Assembly (NCBI GenBank): GCA_015501595.1
Contig: JADNRX010000291.1
Location: 1-64,000 of the forward strand
DNA: 64,000 bases
From: Hymenopellis radicata
Taxonomy: Eukaryota; Basidiomycota; Agaricomycetes; Agaricales; Physalacriaceae
Direction: 5' to 3'
The notes beneath the pieces were generated by a model. The model was given only the letters and a program-made list of their open reading frames with translations. It was not told the DNA's origin and ran no database searches. Both the position numbers and the translations under genes were made by a program. Positions 22,861 through 35,423 of the stretch are shown here, piece by piece; the first letter of the stretch is position 1, and each line of letters begins with the position of its first letter.

Positions 22861-23006
22861 TTTTGACATTGTTGCCATTGGAGGGGCAGTTGGCAGTTGC
22901 CGATATAATGCCGGGCTCTAGGCCCGTACTTACCTAATCCCCACCCTACCAAACACGGCCAACCGCCAAAACTTTTCCTTCACTCCAATACTCTCTCCAA
23001 ACAGCC

Positions 23007-23889
23007 ATGTCCATGTTCGCCAATCTCGTTCGCGCCAATGCCCGCGCCCTCACGGCTGTTTCTCGCTGCAGCACTCGCTCTCTGTCGTCGCGTGCGTCCT
23101 TAGCGCGTCCGACTCTGCTGCACCAGTCCCGTATTACACTGGCCAACAGTGCTGCACGTCGGTGGATGAGCGACGAGTCAAGTACGACCCCGCCCCGCAA
23201 GGTCCTGTACCTCGGCAATCTGCCTTTCAACATGGGGGAGGACGACATTCGGCACGAGCTGCAGGACTTTGGCGTCATGACCAACGTCCACAAGGGTCCG
23301 TTTTTGCGTCTAGCATTGTGCCTTTCCGTCGCTTACAATTTTTTTTCTATTGTAGGCACCGACCCGGCGACGGGGCGACCAAGTGGCTGGGCCATGGTCG
23401 AGTTTGAGACGGAAGACGCGGCGGCAAGTGTAGTGCGCGACCACCTTGCGCAGCCTTTCGTATTCGGCGGACGCACTGCAAACATAGACTATGCCAAGAA
23501 ACAGAGCGTCTCACCTGGTGGCCCGAGGACGCGGGGTGACAAAGCTCCGACGTCGACGCTTTTCATGGGCGGCCTGTCGTTCCAGGCCTCTGAGCAGGAT
23601 GTGTACGAAGCCTTTTCCGAGTTTGGCTCTGTCAAGCGTGTCTCTATTGGTACGACTATTTTTTATCATCTTTTGGACAGTCTTTTAATCCTTGTTCACA
23701 GGACGCAGCCAGGATGGCACTCCCCGTGGCTTTGCCCACGTCGAGTTCTTCGAGCTGGACTCTGCTACGGCGGCGTTCGATGCCGCCATCGACAATCCCA
23801 TCGCTATTCAAGGGCGCCCTGTGGTCTTGGACTACCAGGCGCCCAGACCCCCCAGGGCCCAGACTTCCAACCGTGAACGTGAATGGTAG
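23007..23889 (+). CDS. Mitochondrial-type RNA-binding protein with two RRMs
   Basis: Three exons, 23007-23295, 23356-23649 and 23702-23889, join in frame at Gly codons both times. The first about 55 residues are rich in Arg, Ser and Ala with almost no acids (ANLVRANARALTAVSRC), ending ARRWMS, a typical mitochondrial presequence. RRM1 has RNP2 LYLGNL and RNP1 GWAMVEFE. RRM2 has RNP2 LFMGGL and RNP1 GFAHVEFF. A short basic tail ends in NREREW. It probably binds RNA in mitochondria. The exact target cannot be read from sequence. Confidence 0.85.
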
Positions 23890-24253
23890 TCGTGAGGCGG
23901 CTTAGAGGCATTCTGGAGGCATAAAAGGCGTACTATACGCTACCACCTTGCTAATTTATCTATGTTATCTTTCGCAATGTAGCATCTTAATTTCACTGCA
24001 CACCCGCTCATCCATTTACTATGAATCATGATAACGACGTCGGCATTTCACCCAGACAAATCGAAGTAGTGATACTGCCCCTCCTTTCCTTTCTTATGTT
24101 GAGTGCAGATTCTCCGCCATGTCGATAGATGATTTGCAGATACACGAAAGAAGCTCTGTTCCAAGGACTTTCAACTGAAGTTACTGAACATGTTATGCAT
24201 CTGGTAGCCCTGGGCACTGACAGTAAGGAATTTGTGCTTTATCACCATGATAA

Positions 24254-24892
24254 TAAGAGCCTGTTCGCTAGTGATATTTTTCGTGATATTTCCTGATAAA
24301 CCGTCAACGGCCTGCTCTGCAACATGTGACTGGGCACACATGTGGTGCAGAACTCGGTGATTGAAGTGCCAATCACTGGGATGTCATTCTTCTTCTTCTT
24401 CTTCGTGATATTCCAGTCGTGATATTCCGTGATATTTCTGTTACAGCGTGATGCAGGGTTACTACGGCTCGGCTTAGCTCCATCACACACAGGCACATAT
24501 TTCCACCTCTTGTCCGACGTCCCGCCATCCCGCTCACTGCATGTTTGGTGAATCCCACCACTTATTACACCACTTCGGAAGGCAGTTTCATTAGGAAAAT
24601 ATCATATCTGGTATAGCTATAACTTGTGTAAGGAAATTTGTGAAATAGAATAGGCCATTTGATGCACGGAGAGAGGCGGGCACGCTGGATATAGCGGGCG
24701 CGAGGTCGGGAAGTGGTCAAGCAACATCCGGAACGTCGCGACGGACATATGATGCAAATGGCACGCCGTTCTGCCGTGAGGTAACCCTGCATCACGCTGT
24801 AACAGAAATATCATGTACAGAATATCACGACTGGAATATCACGAAGAATATCACAGAATATAACGAAAAATATCACTACCGAACAGGCTCTA
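24254..24892. mobile_element. TIR element with GTGATATT subterminal repeats
   Basis: The left end TAAGAGCCTGTTCGCTAGTG and the inverted right end TAGAGCCTGTTCGGTAGTG define a 639-bp element. Longer subterminal inverted repeats follow, with CGTGATATTCCAGTCGTGAT and TGTTACAGCGTGATGCAGGG near 24410-24480 and their complements near 24780-24850. No transposase is inside. The TAGAG-type ends resemble the hAT-like elements further right, but I found no clean 8-bp duplication here. Confidence 0.75.
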
Positions 24893-25568
24893 AGCCATAA
24901 CCGAGCAAGCAGTCATCGCGACGAACCAAAGTATAGTCCTCCACGGGGATGCAGTTACTCATGTCTTCAAGGAGTTGATCCCATTCTCTAGAAGGAATCA
25001 CTGGGATCATCGTTCATCCTCAGGGAGACGTAGTCGGCCACCCACGAGCTTATAATGGTCATACACCGCTCCCAGAGGGTCATATACGTACGCAAGAAAT
25101 GAGTCGACGTCTTGGAATTCTGCGCTGGCGCACCCTATGCACAGGAGCGAACGATGCTGGACCGGCATTGTCTAAGTAATGGGGAGAGCAGCAGATCTGT
25201 GAAGGGAGGCGGTAAGCGAATTTAGAAGTAAGTAGCCACACCTGGCGGAGAAAGTCCTTACTGATAGAATGATATCTTGCCACAGTCATGAAGCCACAGA
25301 GCCACGGGTCCAGGTTGGGGTGATATTGGAGAGGAAGCTGAGATTCGAACTGACCCAACCGTCGGAGCACCTACCAGAAGAGGTGCAGATAATCTTAATA
25401 TCCCCAAGCCTGGTCGATGGGCGGTACTTTGTCGACGATGATTGCAGACCCCGAAAGTATCTTGAACGTTGTATCCTCAGCGCGTGGATAGTTCAAGAAA
25501 CGATCTGAAGAGGTTTAATAGAGTGGTAATCTTAACAACAAGAGGACATTAAGCATAGTGGTGATACA
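24893..25568. other. Intergenic, no recognised gene
   Basis: Open frames on both strands show no consistent family signal. Decayed coding sequence cannot be excluded. Confidence 0.3.
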
Positions 25569-26062
25569 TCAATGCGTATCCTTGAATGTGCCGAAATTCA
25601 GCGGAACGACTGTAGTCTTTGCCCGGTCCAGGTATTCTTCATCGTCAGGCACAAGGACCTTTAAGTATTCTTCGGAACTGAGAATCTGAGGCGGAACACT
25701 TGTGTTAGAATGCGCCACTTGAGGCTGGAAACTAAACGCGCGTACGGATAGAATCGTCTCGAACGAGTCGCCCTCCGTAATGGCAATACCGTCCCAGTCA
25801 CAGGTCAACGCGCCCATGCCTTTCAGCAGGGCGTTTGTTTCGTCGTTGACGTGCATCTGAATAGAGGTCAATGCGGCGTTCGAGACGCGGAGGTACATAC
25901 CTGCTCATATTTGAGGATGACCTTGGACATTTCCGTTGATTTGAACAGCTCGGCGTGAAGTAGCCAGCGCCGCGTGAACTCCTCTTTTGATATGCCTTCT
26001 TTGCGCTTGAGAAAGGCGACCACACGGACGCGGTCTGTGCGAAGAGAGGAGGAATCTGACAT
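25569..26062 (-). CDS. EthD-type dimeric alpha-beta barrel protein
   Basis: Two exons, 26062-25901 and 25856-25569, join across a 44-bp intron (KYEQ/MHVNDE) to give about 149 residues. The N-terminus reads VRVVAFLKRKEGISKEEFTRRWLLHAELF, the EthD/stress-responsive alpha-beta barrel pattern with the W..H motif, and the second half has the partner strands up to LVPDDEEYLDRAK. Members act as small oxygenase or decarboxylase-like enzymes or accessory proteins. Substrate unknown. Confidence 0.75.
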
Positions 26063-27009
26063 GGTATGAGTTGAGAGTCTGAGAAGGTTGCGGCACAACT
26101 GAGATACAGGCTTGAAGATTCAACGAAAGCTTTATATGTGGAAGGGTTCATCCGGAAGGAGGTAGTAGTAGACTCATAAGTATGTTCTCGTCGTTTCTCT
26201 TTCGTTCTAGTTACTTCTTTTACTCTTCGTGATCTGTTTGACTTGTAGAATTACTCGCCTCGGTTCCGGTATGTCCTCTTCATGAACAGTCCGGGTCCGG
26301 TGCTCGCGAACTACGCGTGATAAGGTAAGTGTTAGATAGATACTTATCTGAATTGCGCACGGAAGAGCGCAGAAGTGTCTTCCGTTGCTCACTTTACAGG
26401 TACAATCACGCCAGTGGTTCGACTCGTAATTCTAGTGGCGTGTCCACTGGCTACGAAGTGCACGTAGCGTTCCCTAACAAGACTCGAATCTAGCGAGTTC
26501 CTACAATATGGGCGCCAGTAGAGCGATATACCGATGAGACCGGGAACCAGATCTTGTTGTGTAACGTCCAGCGTGAATTAAAATAGCGATGGCTAATCCA
26601 CACAGTCAGCTGTGGCGTTGTATAATAAGCAGTCGTGTCGTGAAGGCGGGACCGAGGCCGGCCGATAATGAGATTCGTCTCACGTTGCCATGTCCTCCTC
26701 GCCAACTTGACCTCGACAAACCGGGAGCACGGACTGTCCGTCAACACTTTCTACTTTAACAAATTACCTGTCCGAGATGTACTCGTAGGACCACAATGAT
26801 ATCTAGACTTGAAATCAGAGAATAAGCTACGTACCAGCCGTTGCATTATGACAGGTTCCCGATCAAGCCTCAAACCAGGGCACAGCCCCCCAATCAAAGC
26901 CGAACGGCAAAGGAAATTGCCGAGCGGACTCTGAAAAACAAGGTTCAGCCACCATTTCGCAAAGTGTTTGTACCACGTCCCCGATTACCGACGACGACAT
27001 CAAGCAAAA
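26063..27009. other. Intergenic, no recognised gene
   Basis: This is the 0.95 kb between the EthD-type gene and RPL11. It must contain the RPL11 promoter next to 27009. I see no other defined feature. Confidence 0.4.
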
Positions 27010-27688
27010 ATGGTGAGCTCGCCGTCGTGAACCGCTGCTAATGCTGACCGTTGCTGCTAGGCCGACACCAAGGCGACGCCCACGAACCCCATGAAGGAGC
27101 CCCGTATCGAGAAACTCGTCATCAGTGCGTTTACCGACTCCCGCCCAGTTATAGCGCAACTGACCGTTATCATCTAGACATCTCCGTTGGCGAGTCGGGT
27201 GATCGTCTGACCCGAGCCTCCAAGGTGCTCGAGCAGCTTACCGGTCAGACACCTGTGACCTCGAAAGCGCGCTATACCGTCCGCACGTTCGGTATCCGCC
27301 GTAACGAAAAAATCGCTGTGCACGTCACCATCCGTGGGCCCAAGGCCGAGGAGATCCTTGAGCGTGGCCTCAAGGTGAAGGAGTACGAGCTCCGCCGCCG
27401 CAACTTCTCGGAGACTGGAAACTTTGGGTTCGGTATCCAGGAGCACATCGATCTGGGTGCGCGGTACGATCCTGGTATCGGTATCTTTGGAATGGATTTC
27501 TACGTCGTGATGGGCCGACCGGGTATGCGTGTGGCGAGGAGACGGGCGAAGAAGACGCGGGTGGGCTTCACGCACAAGGTCAGGAAGGAGGACACGATGA
27601 GCTGGTTCAAGACTCGGTTTGATGGTATCATCTTAGTGAGTTTTGTGTTTTTTTTTTCTGGCGTTTATTGACCGCATGATAGAAATAA
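27010..27688 (+). CDS. RPL11: 60S ribosomal protein L11 (uL5)
   Basis: Four exons. The first is only the ATG (27010-27012), followed by a 48-bp intron. Then come 27061-27124 and 27178-27635, and a last exon with one Lys codon and TAA (27683-27688). The sequence [32 protein letters not shown], the block [32 protein letters not shown] and the C-terminal [13 protein letters not shown] are diagnostic of eukaryotic uL5. This protein contacts 5S rRNA in the large subunit. The total of about 175 residues matches the family. The donors are GTGAGC, GTGCGT and GTGAGT. The long T-run in the third intron is its polypyrimidine tract. Confidence 0.95.
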
Positions 27689-29750
27689 ACGATACGCTAT
27701 TTTGCTTGGTCGTCTCTTCTTGCTATGCGCCATGCACCCTCCGTACCTATGTTTATGCATTCAACACGTCCAATGCAAATCACCCATTACTCTTCCCAAC
27801 GATGATGTCCGTACCGTAAGACGTAGGTGTCGAATGTATGTATTTTTATCGGGGCGCCTCATCGTCGATCGTGAATTTGGAAGGGGGTGCTTGCGCAGAA
27901 ACGAATTCGTGTGTTGTGTTCTCTGGCGGAGAAGTGCGTCGCGAATAGAAGGCTCTGTGCGGAGTCAAGCACCAAGCCGTACTTGGTAAGTGCCACAAAC
28001 TGACGCGGTGCTTTTCGATGTTTTTACCGTACGCCACGACACTCGCAACTGATGTCGGCGCAGTCCTTGCTGGACACCTTCAAGTTTCATCGTGCTTCAG
28101 ATTCTGCACTATCTGTTGTAATACTCAGTGGTATGCTGTATTTTCGCTTTGTAAAACCGATCCTCACTACGTACCAATATGCTGAAATATGCTGAACAGT
28201 GCTTTCCCTACCTCAAGCAATCTATACGTGTACACCGGCGCGCTTCAAGCATCGCGGTCGGCGGCATGAAAGTATGGTACGACAGCTTGTCACCGTGTCT
28301 GCAGAGCGACTGTTTATTCTCCTCGTCGTGGACTGGGCTTTATAGACAGATGAGACTACACAGACAGTGTGTATTGTCCATTAGACGCCGTCTTGCAGTC
28401 TCGTTAAGAATGGGGAGACAAGGAGCGGCGGCACTGAATTCCCACGATCGGGCCTTTCACTCTTACTGCATCTTGTCAGCACTCTGGACGCTCACGGATT
28501 CCTGGTAGCCACGACCTGTTTTTTTTTGGAATAGATGCTCTCGGTATCTGGATTGTCTTGAATGCCCTGACTTTCGTTCGGGATAGACACTTGCTCGTGT
28601 GAGGGTATGAATAGCGGCACTCGTCTGCGTAGGTTTGCCATCGTGGAAACCAATATGATCATCTTTTGATACTCAGATCCTGCTCATGATGATCATATGC
28701 ACAGTGCGGATCCAAGGTGGACACAGCGTATCGTCGCATGACTGCTTTGTCTAATCAGTGTCTAATGAACTGCGTTCCGGTTTAATGCGAGGACTGTGGG
28801 CTCTGGCGCGTTTCGATAGGCCTAGGAACTGTTTGTCTGGACTCCATCTTCAACTTGAGGCCTCAGCTCCCAGTCTCCGGACAGGAGGAGCGTGGACGCC
28901 CACCCGTGGTAGCACCTGTTCTCTTTACTCTCCGAACTCGGCGGGGAAAGACTTCTGCATGGGGCAGGCGTCACTAACCGCCCACGCCCAACGGCTTCCC
29001 ACTGTATGCGCCGCTTTGCGTTCGCAGATGTCCCGGTTGGTCTTTGTTTATTGTTCATTGCGAAACATGAACTCACGATCTGTCTTCATTTCCATAGTAA
29101 TCAAAATGTCAAGCTGTCCCTTTGTGTCCAACATGGAATGTTTTGTATGTGTTACGACAGCATGAGAATGACCCCTCTTTGCGGCCGTTGAATGATAATT
29201 GGAAGAACGCAGAATACGAGGGGCAAGATGGCGACGTTCCGGATTGGGGAATGAACGGAGGTTCCAACGTCCGATGGACGCGAGGATGAGAGGAGTCAGG
29301 GAGGATATTTGTAAATATGACGGCTCTTACATCCGAATGATGAGTTGCGTGAATACATCTCACCCACCATATGGATGGAAGCGTTGGTATGTGTCGTAAG
29401 TGTGGACGCCACAATCTGGAAATCCAGACCATGTTGAGCTGTCCACGAACAATGATGTGATTTGTCCGGCACGGAAGTATAATAATGTTGGCCAATGATC
29501 GAGAGCGAGTTTGAGTGCGATAGAGAAAGAGCAGATAGTATGAGGGATAAACAGAACTATTTAATATATTAGGACGTCTAGTAGCAAGTGGCAGGCTAAA
29601 TGGCGAGTCAAGAGCGGATTAGGGACAGGCCTTTGAGTGCGCCACGCTGCCAAACAGAGCCAAAGTCGGAGACTGTTGGGTGAATCAGCCTTTGCAGCAG
29701 ACAGCGTTGTTCTGCGACACCTTTCTCTGAAATTCTCGACGTCGACGGCG
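27689..29750. other. Intergenic, no recognised gene
   Basis: Two kilobases between RPL11 and samB. Several short open frames exist, but none has a family motif or a consistent partner exon. No repeats shared with the rest of the window were noticed. Confidence 0.4.
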
Positions 29751-31793
29751 ATGCGCGAGTCCAACTTTGCGTTTCCTGCGCAAAACAAAGCCTGCGTCTG
29801 TATTAGCTCACAGCTGTACGACCGGCGAGGTGCGTGAGCAACGTCCGCCTAGATGCCCATCTCTGACCACTCAACAGCCCTCGACACCTCCTCGTCGTTG
29901 CCGCTCTTTAACTCGTTGACGCAGCTTACCTATCTCACCTCGACGTCTCCCCGCATCCGTGAAATTATGACTCAGGACGGTGGCCTTGAGCGGCTCGTCA
30001 AGATACTCCACGAATTCTGCCTCTGTCCACCGCCTCCAGAGAATCCAGCCCTTTTCTACGGTCTCGCGCCGCCCTCGGCTCGACCTCCAAAGCTCGCGCC
30101 CGCCCTCAATCCACAGCAATTCGACAAGCACGCGGCCTATCGCTTTTCTCTCGCCTTTCAATGCGTCGTAAACATTGGCGTTCGTGGGAGCGAGTCCATT
30201 CGTAGTCGTGTCGTTCAGGCGGGCACGCTTGAGGTCGTGGGCTGCATATTAGAGGCGTGGTTGGCCAAAAAGGGCTTTGCAGTTGGTCCTAGTCCGAGTG
30301 CCTCTGGTGCACCACGGGAGACAAGAGAGCAGCGTCACGCCCGGCGACAGGCTGCAGCGGAGCAGAGACAGCGCGACGAGGCCGCGGAGCTTGCCAGGGC
30401 TCTGCAGAGGCAGATCCGTGTTGATGCGGTCCGTCTTATTAATTCATTGTTGATTGGATTGCTCATGCGACCACATTTACTAGGCCCAGGAGATGGCATC
30501 CACGAGCGACGAAGGCGATACATCTACTGAAGTCTCTACTGCCCCTACACCCCTTGGTTCTAATACCCCCACTGGTGCTGTTGTCGTCCCCGGTCGCGAC
30601 CGCTCTGGCACCATTATCGCACGCCCCACTTGGGATCCACCTCGTGCCCAGCGCCAGCCACCTGCCTCTCCATCGCCCTCTTCATCTCGTCAGGACACTG
30701 AAACGGAAGACGACGACGACGATCCACCTCCGCGACGTGCTGTCGGTATTGTGGCTGATACACCTGTCGCAGAGACAATGACAACGCCCCTTGACGCGCG
30801 GATAATGATCAGCGACGACCAAGGCGACGGTGTCGACCAGGGTATCGTCTCTCTTGAACCAAACGATGATATGGCCATGGGCGCTCCACCTGAAGCGACT
30901 CCTCGACCGGGTGTGACTCCACTTCCCCGAACTGGTACGGGAACGATCCGTGGCGCAAGGGATTCAGGACCATATCGTGATGAAGACGTTCTCCTCAGTC
31001 TGCAGCTACTGGCATATCTCAGCAAGTACCCTCATGTGCGCCAGGCGTTCTATGAGCCACGAGCATCGTTCCATCCTGCTTCTACGTCAACTGCTCCCTC
31101 TGCCCCTGCTGCCAGACCACACGCGATCCCGATCAAGGCTCCACCGTCATCGTCCGTTCAAACTGGCCCCTCCTCTGCGCATTCCTCTCCCGGATCATCC
31201 TCCGGCTCTACAGGCGGATTTTTCAAATCGTTCACGGCTCGAGGGAAAGAGAAGGAGAAGGAGAAGCCGCAGGTCGCCTCTCCTCCTGGTGGACGCCAGA
31301 CCAACGTCTTTTCTTTGGTAGAGAGGTTTACGTTCAGACCCAGTTCGTCGGAAACGGATACTCCAAAGCTGCCCCCAGAAATCCAATATTGGGCTGGCGT
31401 CATTATGCGGAACGCGTGTCGAAAGGACGATAGCCGCGGTGGGATTCGACAGTGTGCAAACAGTAAGCTTACCTTGTCGCCTTGATGTGTCCCTCTGATT
31501 AAATTTCTCTAGTGCTTTGTGGTCGATGGGAAACTGTACCTCGCGAATTTGCGAAATGTCGGCGGTGCCGAAAAGCAAAGTATTGCGGCAAGGAGTGTCA
31601 GAGCACAGCATGGAGCGAAGGGCATCGGTTTTGGTGTAGTGCTCGTGAGGAGAACGATGAGAATGAGGAGCCACAGATCGATGGACAGACTCCTGAACGA
31701 GGCCATGGCACGGACACGGCCACGACAGACATGGGCCCAGAAGGGCGTCAGCATGCACGGATACCTCAAGCATGGGCTGCTGGAATACGATAG
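29751..31793 (+). CDS. samB: MYND-type zinc-finger protein SamB/Mub1
   Basis: Four exons, 29751-29829, 29878-30428, 30484-31462 and 31513-31793, all join in frame. The N-terminus MRESNFAFPAQNKACVCISS, then LDTSSSLPLFNSLTQLTYL, RIREIMTQDGGLERLVKIL and FDKHAAYRFSLAFQCVVNIG are the family signature. The middle is acidic and Ser/Pro-rich. A C-terminal MYND finger reads CRRCRKAKYCGKECQSTAWS..H..WC. Yeast Mub1 bridges the E3 ligase Ubr2 to its substrate Rpn4. Aspergillus samB affects morphogenesis and conidiation timing. The length of about 630 residues is normal. It is distinct from the two small MYND genes at 14-17 kb. Confidence 0.92.
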
Positions 31794-32973
31794 CAACCGC
31801 TGAAGTGCCGGTGCCGGTCATTGCTGGAGAGGGATGGGGACGGTAAGGCAGCGGGATCGGACTGTGCGCGAGCGGGAGGGGACAGTTAGAGCGGATCGGG
31901 ATAGGATGTTTGAGGGTGTTTTTCTGGGGACAATTCCTCGTGCGCGGAGTAACCACGACATGCAGCGTCCTCGCCCGAGACATACCGGTAGTGGTTCGTG
32001 AGGTGAGCTGTGAGGGGAGAGTAATTCTTGTCGACCTATTGTTACATTGCTATCCATCCATATCCGCGTATATACACATTGTTCTCGGTTGTCATCATAC
32101 ATTCATTCATTTTATGCTGTCTGTGGTTGGCCCCATAGGTGAGGGTCTGTAATGACATGGCTGGTGGGTCGTGCAGTTCACTAAAGGCTTGTACTCAGTG
32201 AGAACACCGCTCAGGTGTGTGCAGGTATTGATGGAACTGCTTACATTTTATGTGATTTATTGTCATTTGCGAAATAGTTGGCACAGGGGTTTTTGATGTG
32301 TTTCACACACTTTTTCTATCCCTCGCTATAAGTTTGCAGTCTCATCTCTATGTGGCTTGGCTCTTAGAGTGGTAGGGGTTTCCGAGCTCTAGGAACATGA
32401 TGGTAAGGTTGGTTCGGCATCAGGATTAATTGTTGCAAACTTATGGCTGTGTGGCAGGATTTTGACTTCAACCATCCAGAAGGTCACTTGAGGCTGTATC
32501 AGGCCTCTTTAACTTGTCAATACACACTTTAATACCCTCAATAAATTCCTGCTACCTCTCTAGGTGGTGGGTCCCTAGATTCCTGCCTATGTCTTCACTT
32601 TCTCTGCCAAATCCCATTCAGTCGCTGTTAGGGGCCAAACAAATTATGATGCAGCTGATGTAAATTTTAATTGAGCCAATTCAAATGCTTATTATGCTCA
32701 GAATGTCAATGTGATGTGTGGCGCGCACCAGTGTCCCACCAGCCCATCCGTGGATGTCAGACTATGCGCTCCAAATGTGGAGAACCACACTTGGCATCGC
32801 CTCCTTTGAGCACTTGGCCTGCATAGCATCTCAGCCTCAGCATTGATTCGCACGGCTATACTGCCAGCTTGTTCTGCTCTGAACCTTATTTCTTCGACCT
32901 ACCCTCTTTGGCAATAGTTCACGACCTCACCTCAATGTTCAGTACTTATTGGTTGCCTCACCATTTCCACATA
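31794..32973. other. Intergenic, no recognised gene
   Basis: The samB 3' region passes into AT-richer sequence with no coding signal. It marks the border between the gene-bearing left part and the transposon-rich right part. Confidence 0.5.
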
Positions 32974-33357
32974 CTGTACTATTACTGTATACTTTAATTC
33001 AATTCGTCAGGCCATGTGACGTGTGACCGGCCTGACGAAAATATGAATTCGTCAGATTACCATATGCGGTAATAGCCGCCGCGGCGGAGCTGCGGCGGGA
33101 GGAGGGCGGGGGCCCCGCCGGGGCAATTTTCGCAAGATTTTTAGTGACAGCTGTGACATTTCGTCAGATCGAGGTCGCCTGTGACCTGTGACTGACGAAT
33201 TGATTAAAAGTGTACAGTACGGGCAAAGTCTTCACAGATTTTCCTAAATTTTTTTGATGGAAACCTGATTAGGATTTCCAGGCGATCGGCGAGGTCTGAT
33301 AAGATCAAACGACCCCCCCGTTACGCGTTACGTGAAGACCTTACCGTAATAGTACAG
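32974..33357. mobile_element. CTGTACTATTA-type MITE containing a second MITE
   Basis: The outer ends CTGTACTATTACGG and its complement CCGTAATAGTACAG are flanked by TA. An inner element, 32985-33217, has ends CTGTATACTTTAATTCAATT and an inverted partner ending TTAAAAGTGTACAG, also flanked by TA. Without it the outer copy would be about 149 bp. The inner part has further CTGACGAATT or AATTCGTCAG inverted repeats. No coding capacity. Confidence 0.8.
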
Positions 33358-35423
33358 TATGAGACATGAGAAGCTGTATGTGCTTAACTGAATTACCCCT
33401 TCACCGCTGTACATCAGAAATAGGCACAACTGCACTCGTCCGACAGATCACACCATCTATCTGTTGAGCAACTATTTACACGTCGTGGCATACTGACGAT
33501 ATGTCACTGCTTACACAAAATTGCCAATATTAAACTTCCCTTGTACCCTCTCTGCATGCGCGATAGTCCACTCCAGTTTTTATTAGTGCTCCGCAAAAAG
33601 TGAGACATCATACATGCTAAACCATGTCTGTACTCAGTCTCTTTTGATGTCTCTATTTGGCCTACCCAATCCACATGCGCGCCAGTTGACAACCTCACAT
33701 CATTATGAAAGAATGCTTCATCAAAGGCGATTCTTATTCTGTTTCGTTTAACCTATCTTTAGCTCTACTTACAGTCCTGCTGTTCATCAAGATCAGAATA
33801 TTGATCTCGAAGCATGCTTAGTGAAAAGTGCAGGTATGGGTTACTTAGTCTGAGTCTGAGTCGGGTTGTGTGTCGAGTAGGGGTCAGGTGTTGGTCCGAG
33901 TACTTGCGGAAAACTGAACAACCCGTGCCAACCCATGCTTGAGATCAATAATGCGGACTTCTTGCCACAAGTAGTGAATAGCCCAGGTCAGCTGACCTGG
34001 TCCGGGTTGCAGGTTCGGGTACTCGGAGGTACGGGTGAGGGTGCCGGTCCATGAACCCGATGTAACCCGCATGACCCGGAGTCACCCACGAGCACGCATT
34101 GCTGAGTTCACCAGCACCTAGCGGCAACTGCCGGATAATGATCAGATACGACTGATTTCAGATCTCTGGGTCTTATCACTATAACAAGTCGGCATAAACG
34201 TGCTCGTCGGTCCCGGAACATTCTGTAGGGGCTTATTTTATATTTTGCCTTCATCTTTGCAGTGGATTGAATGGCGACACCACTCTTAGATGCGTTCTAG
34301 GGCTGTCTGGTGCTTGTCTTTGCAACGGCACTATTTCTACTAGGATTTGCCTGTACATCAACTGCTGTTGATGCGACACGTGTCGCTCTTACATCTCTTG
34401 TTCTCTGCCTTAGCCATTTTTCTATGTTCTGATGCACGGACCAGGCTGCCTAAGCCTGCAGGAGCGCTTGCAAGATGACTTTCATAGTGTAAGCCCACGA
34501 CCACAGGAGCAAATAACTAGTCTCTTAAAAACAGACGCTATATATACGATCGATTTTTGTATTGAGGCTTGATCGATGTGTATAAAGTCTGTCGATTAAG
34601 TTGGGGTGTGTACCGTGATTGAGATTATTATGTAAGTTGCCCGAATTGTCTACTGCCAGCTACTACGACTACTTCCGCTCCTCTCGACTACTCGTGGTAC
34701 CTTCAACGATATGAACAGCAAGCAAGCATCATATTTCAACATCTATCTGTGCGCACCAAGAGCATAAGGTTTAGGAGAAGCATTGCGCTGTTTGCTGACA
34801 GTGATGTTGACAGGTGCGTTCCACTGAACTGTAACTTAGGCTCTTTAACGCTCATTCAGGAATACAAGGGCAAGGCGAGCACAGCAACATGCACCTGCAA
34901 GGCCACTGCGAGCACGACACCGTAGCTCTGCAAGTACAATGTCACGGTGATTGCCAGACGCGGGCACAGCAAGTACGATGACATGGGACCTGCTATCACG
35001 ACGATGCGGCACAGCGACCACGACAATGCGGGCACAGCGACCACGATGACGCGGGAACTGCTACCACGAAAATGCGGGAACTGCTACCACAATGACGCCG
35101 GCGCAGCAAGTACGACAACACGGCAATAAGCACAACGACATGGCGACTGCGAGGTGACTGCAACCACGACAACACGAGTAGTGCAAGCACGACGGACACT
35201 GCAAGCACGGGCACTGCGCGCATGGTGACACAACTACCAGGACACGGCGGCCTCCAGCTCATGGCACAGCGACGACCAGTGTTTTTGCGTCTACGCCCCG
35301 CAACAACGCCGTTATGAATACATGTACCAGGAGGGATGGGGCGGTGCCGGAGACTTGGGAGGACTGGATATTGATTATATACCTATGTCGGTCATTCCAG
35401 ACGCGATGTACGGTACTGTAATA
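33358..35423. other. Intergenic with one minisatellite; no gene
   Basis: No gene is recognised. It contains a perfect 18-bp palindrome CCAGGTCAGCTGACCTGG at 33983-34000, a GC-skewed stretch with CGGGTACTCGG (33840-34130) that may be a decayed hAT-like end, and the minisatellite at 34870-35280. Confidence 0.4.
34870..35280. repeat. Degenerate minisatellite
   Basis: Units of roughly 24-27 bp resemble GCACAGCGACCACGACAATG, repeated with heavy substitution over about 400 bp. Some copies replace the start with GGAACTGCTACCACGA. This is non-coding on both strands as far as I can judge. Confidence 0.7.

Noticed and set aside
33983..34000. Perfect 18-bp palindrome CCAGGTCAGCTGACCTGG
   Set aside because: It contains an E-box-like centre, but an isolated palindrome of this length in intergenic DNA is weak evidence for an operator.
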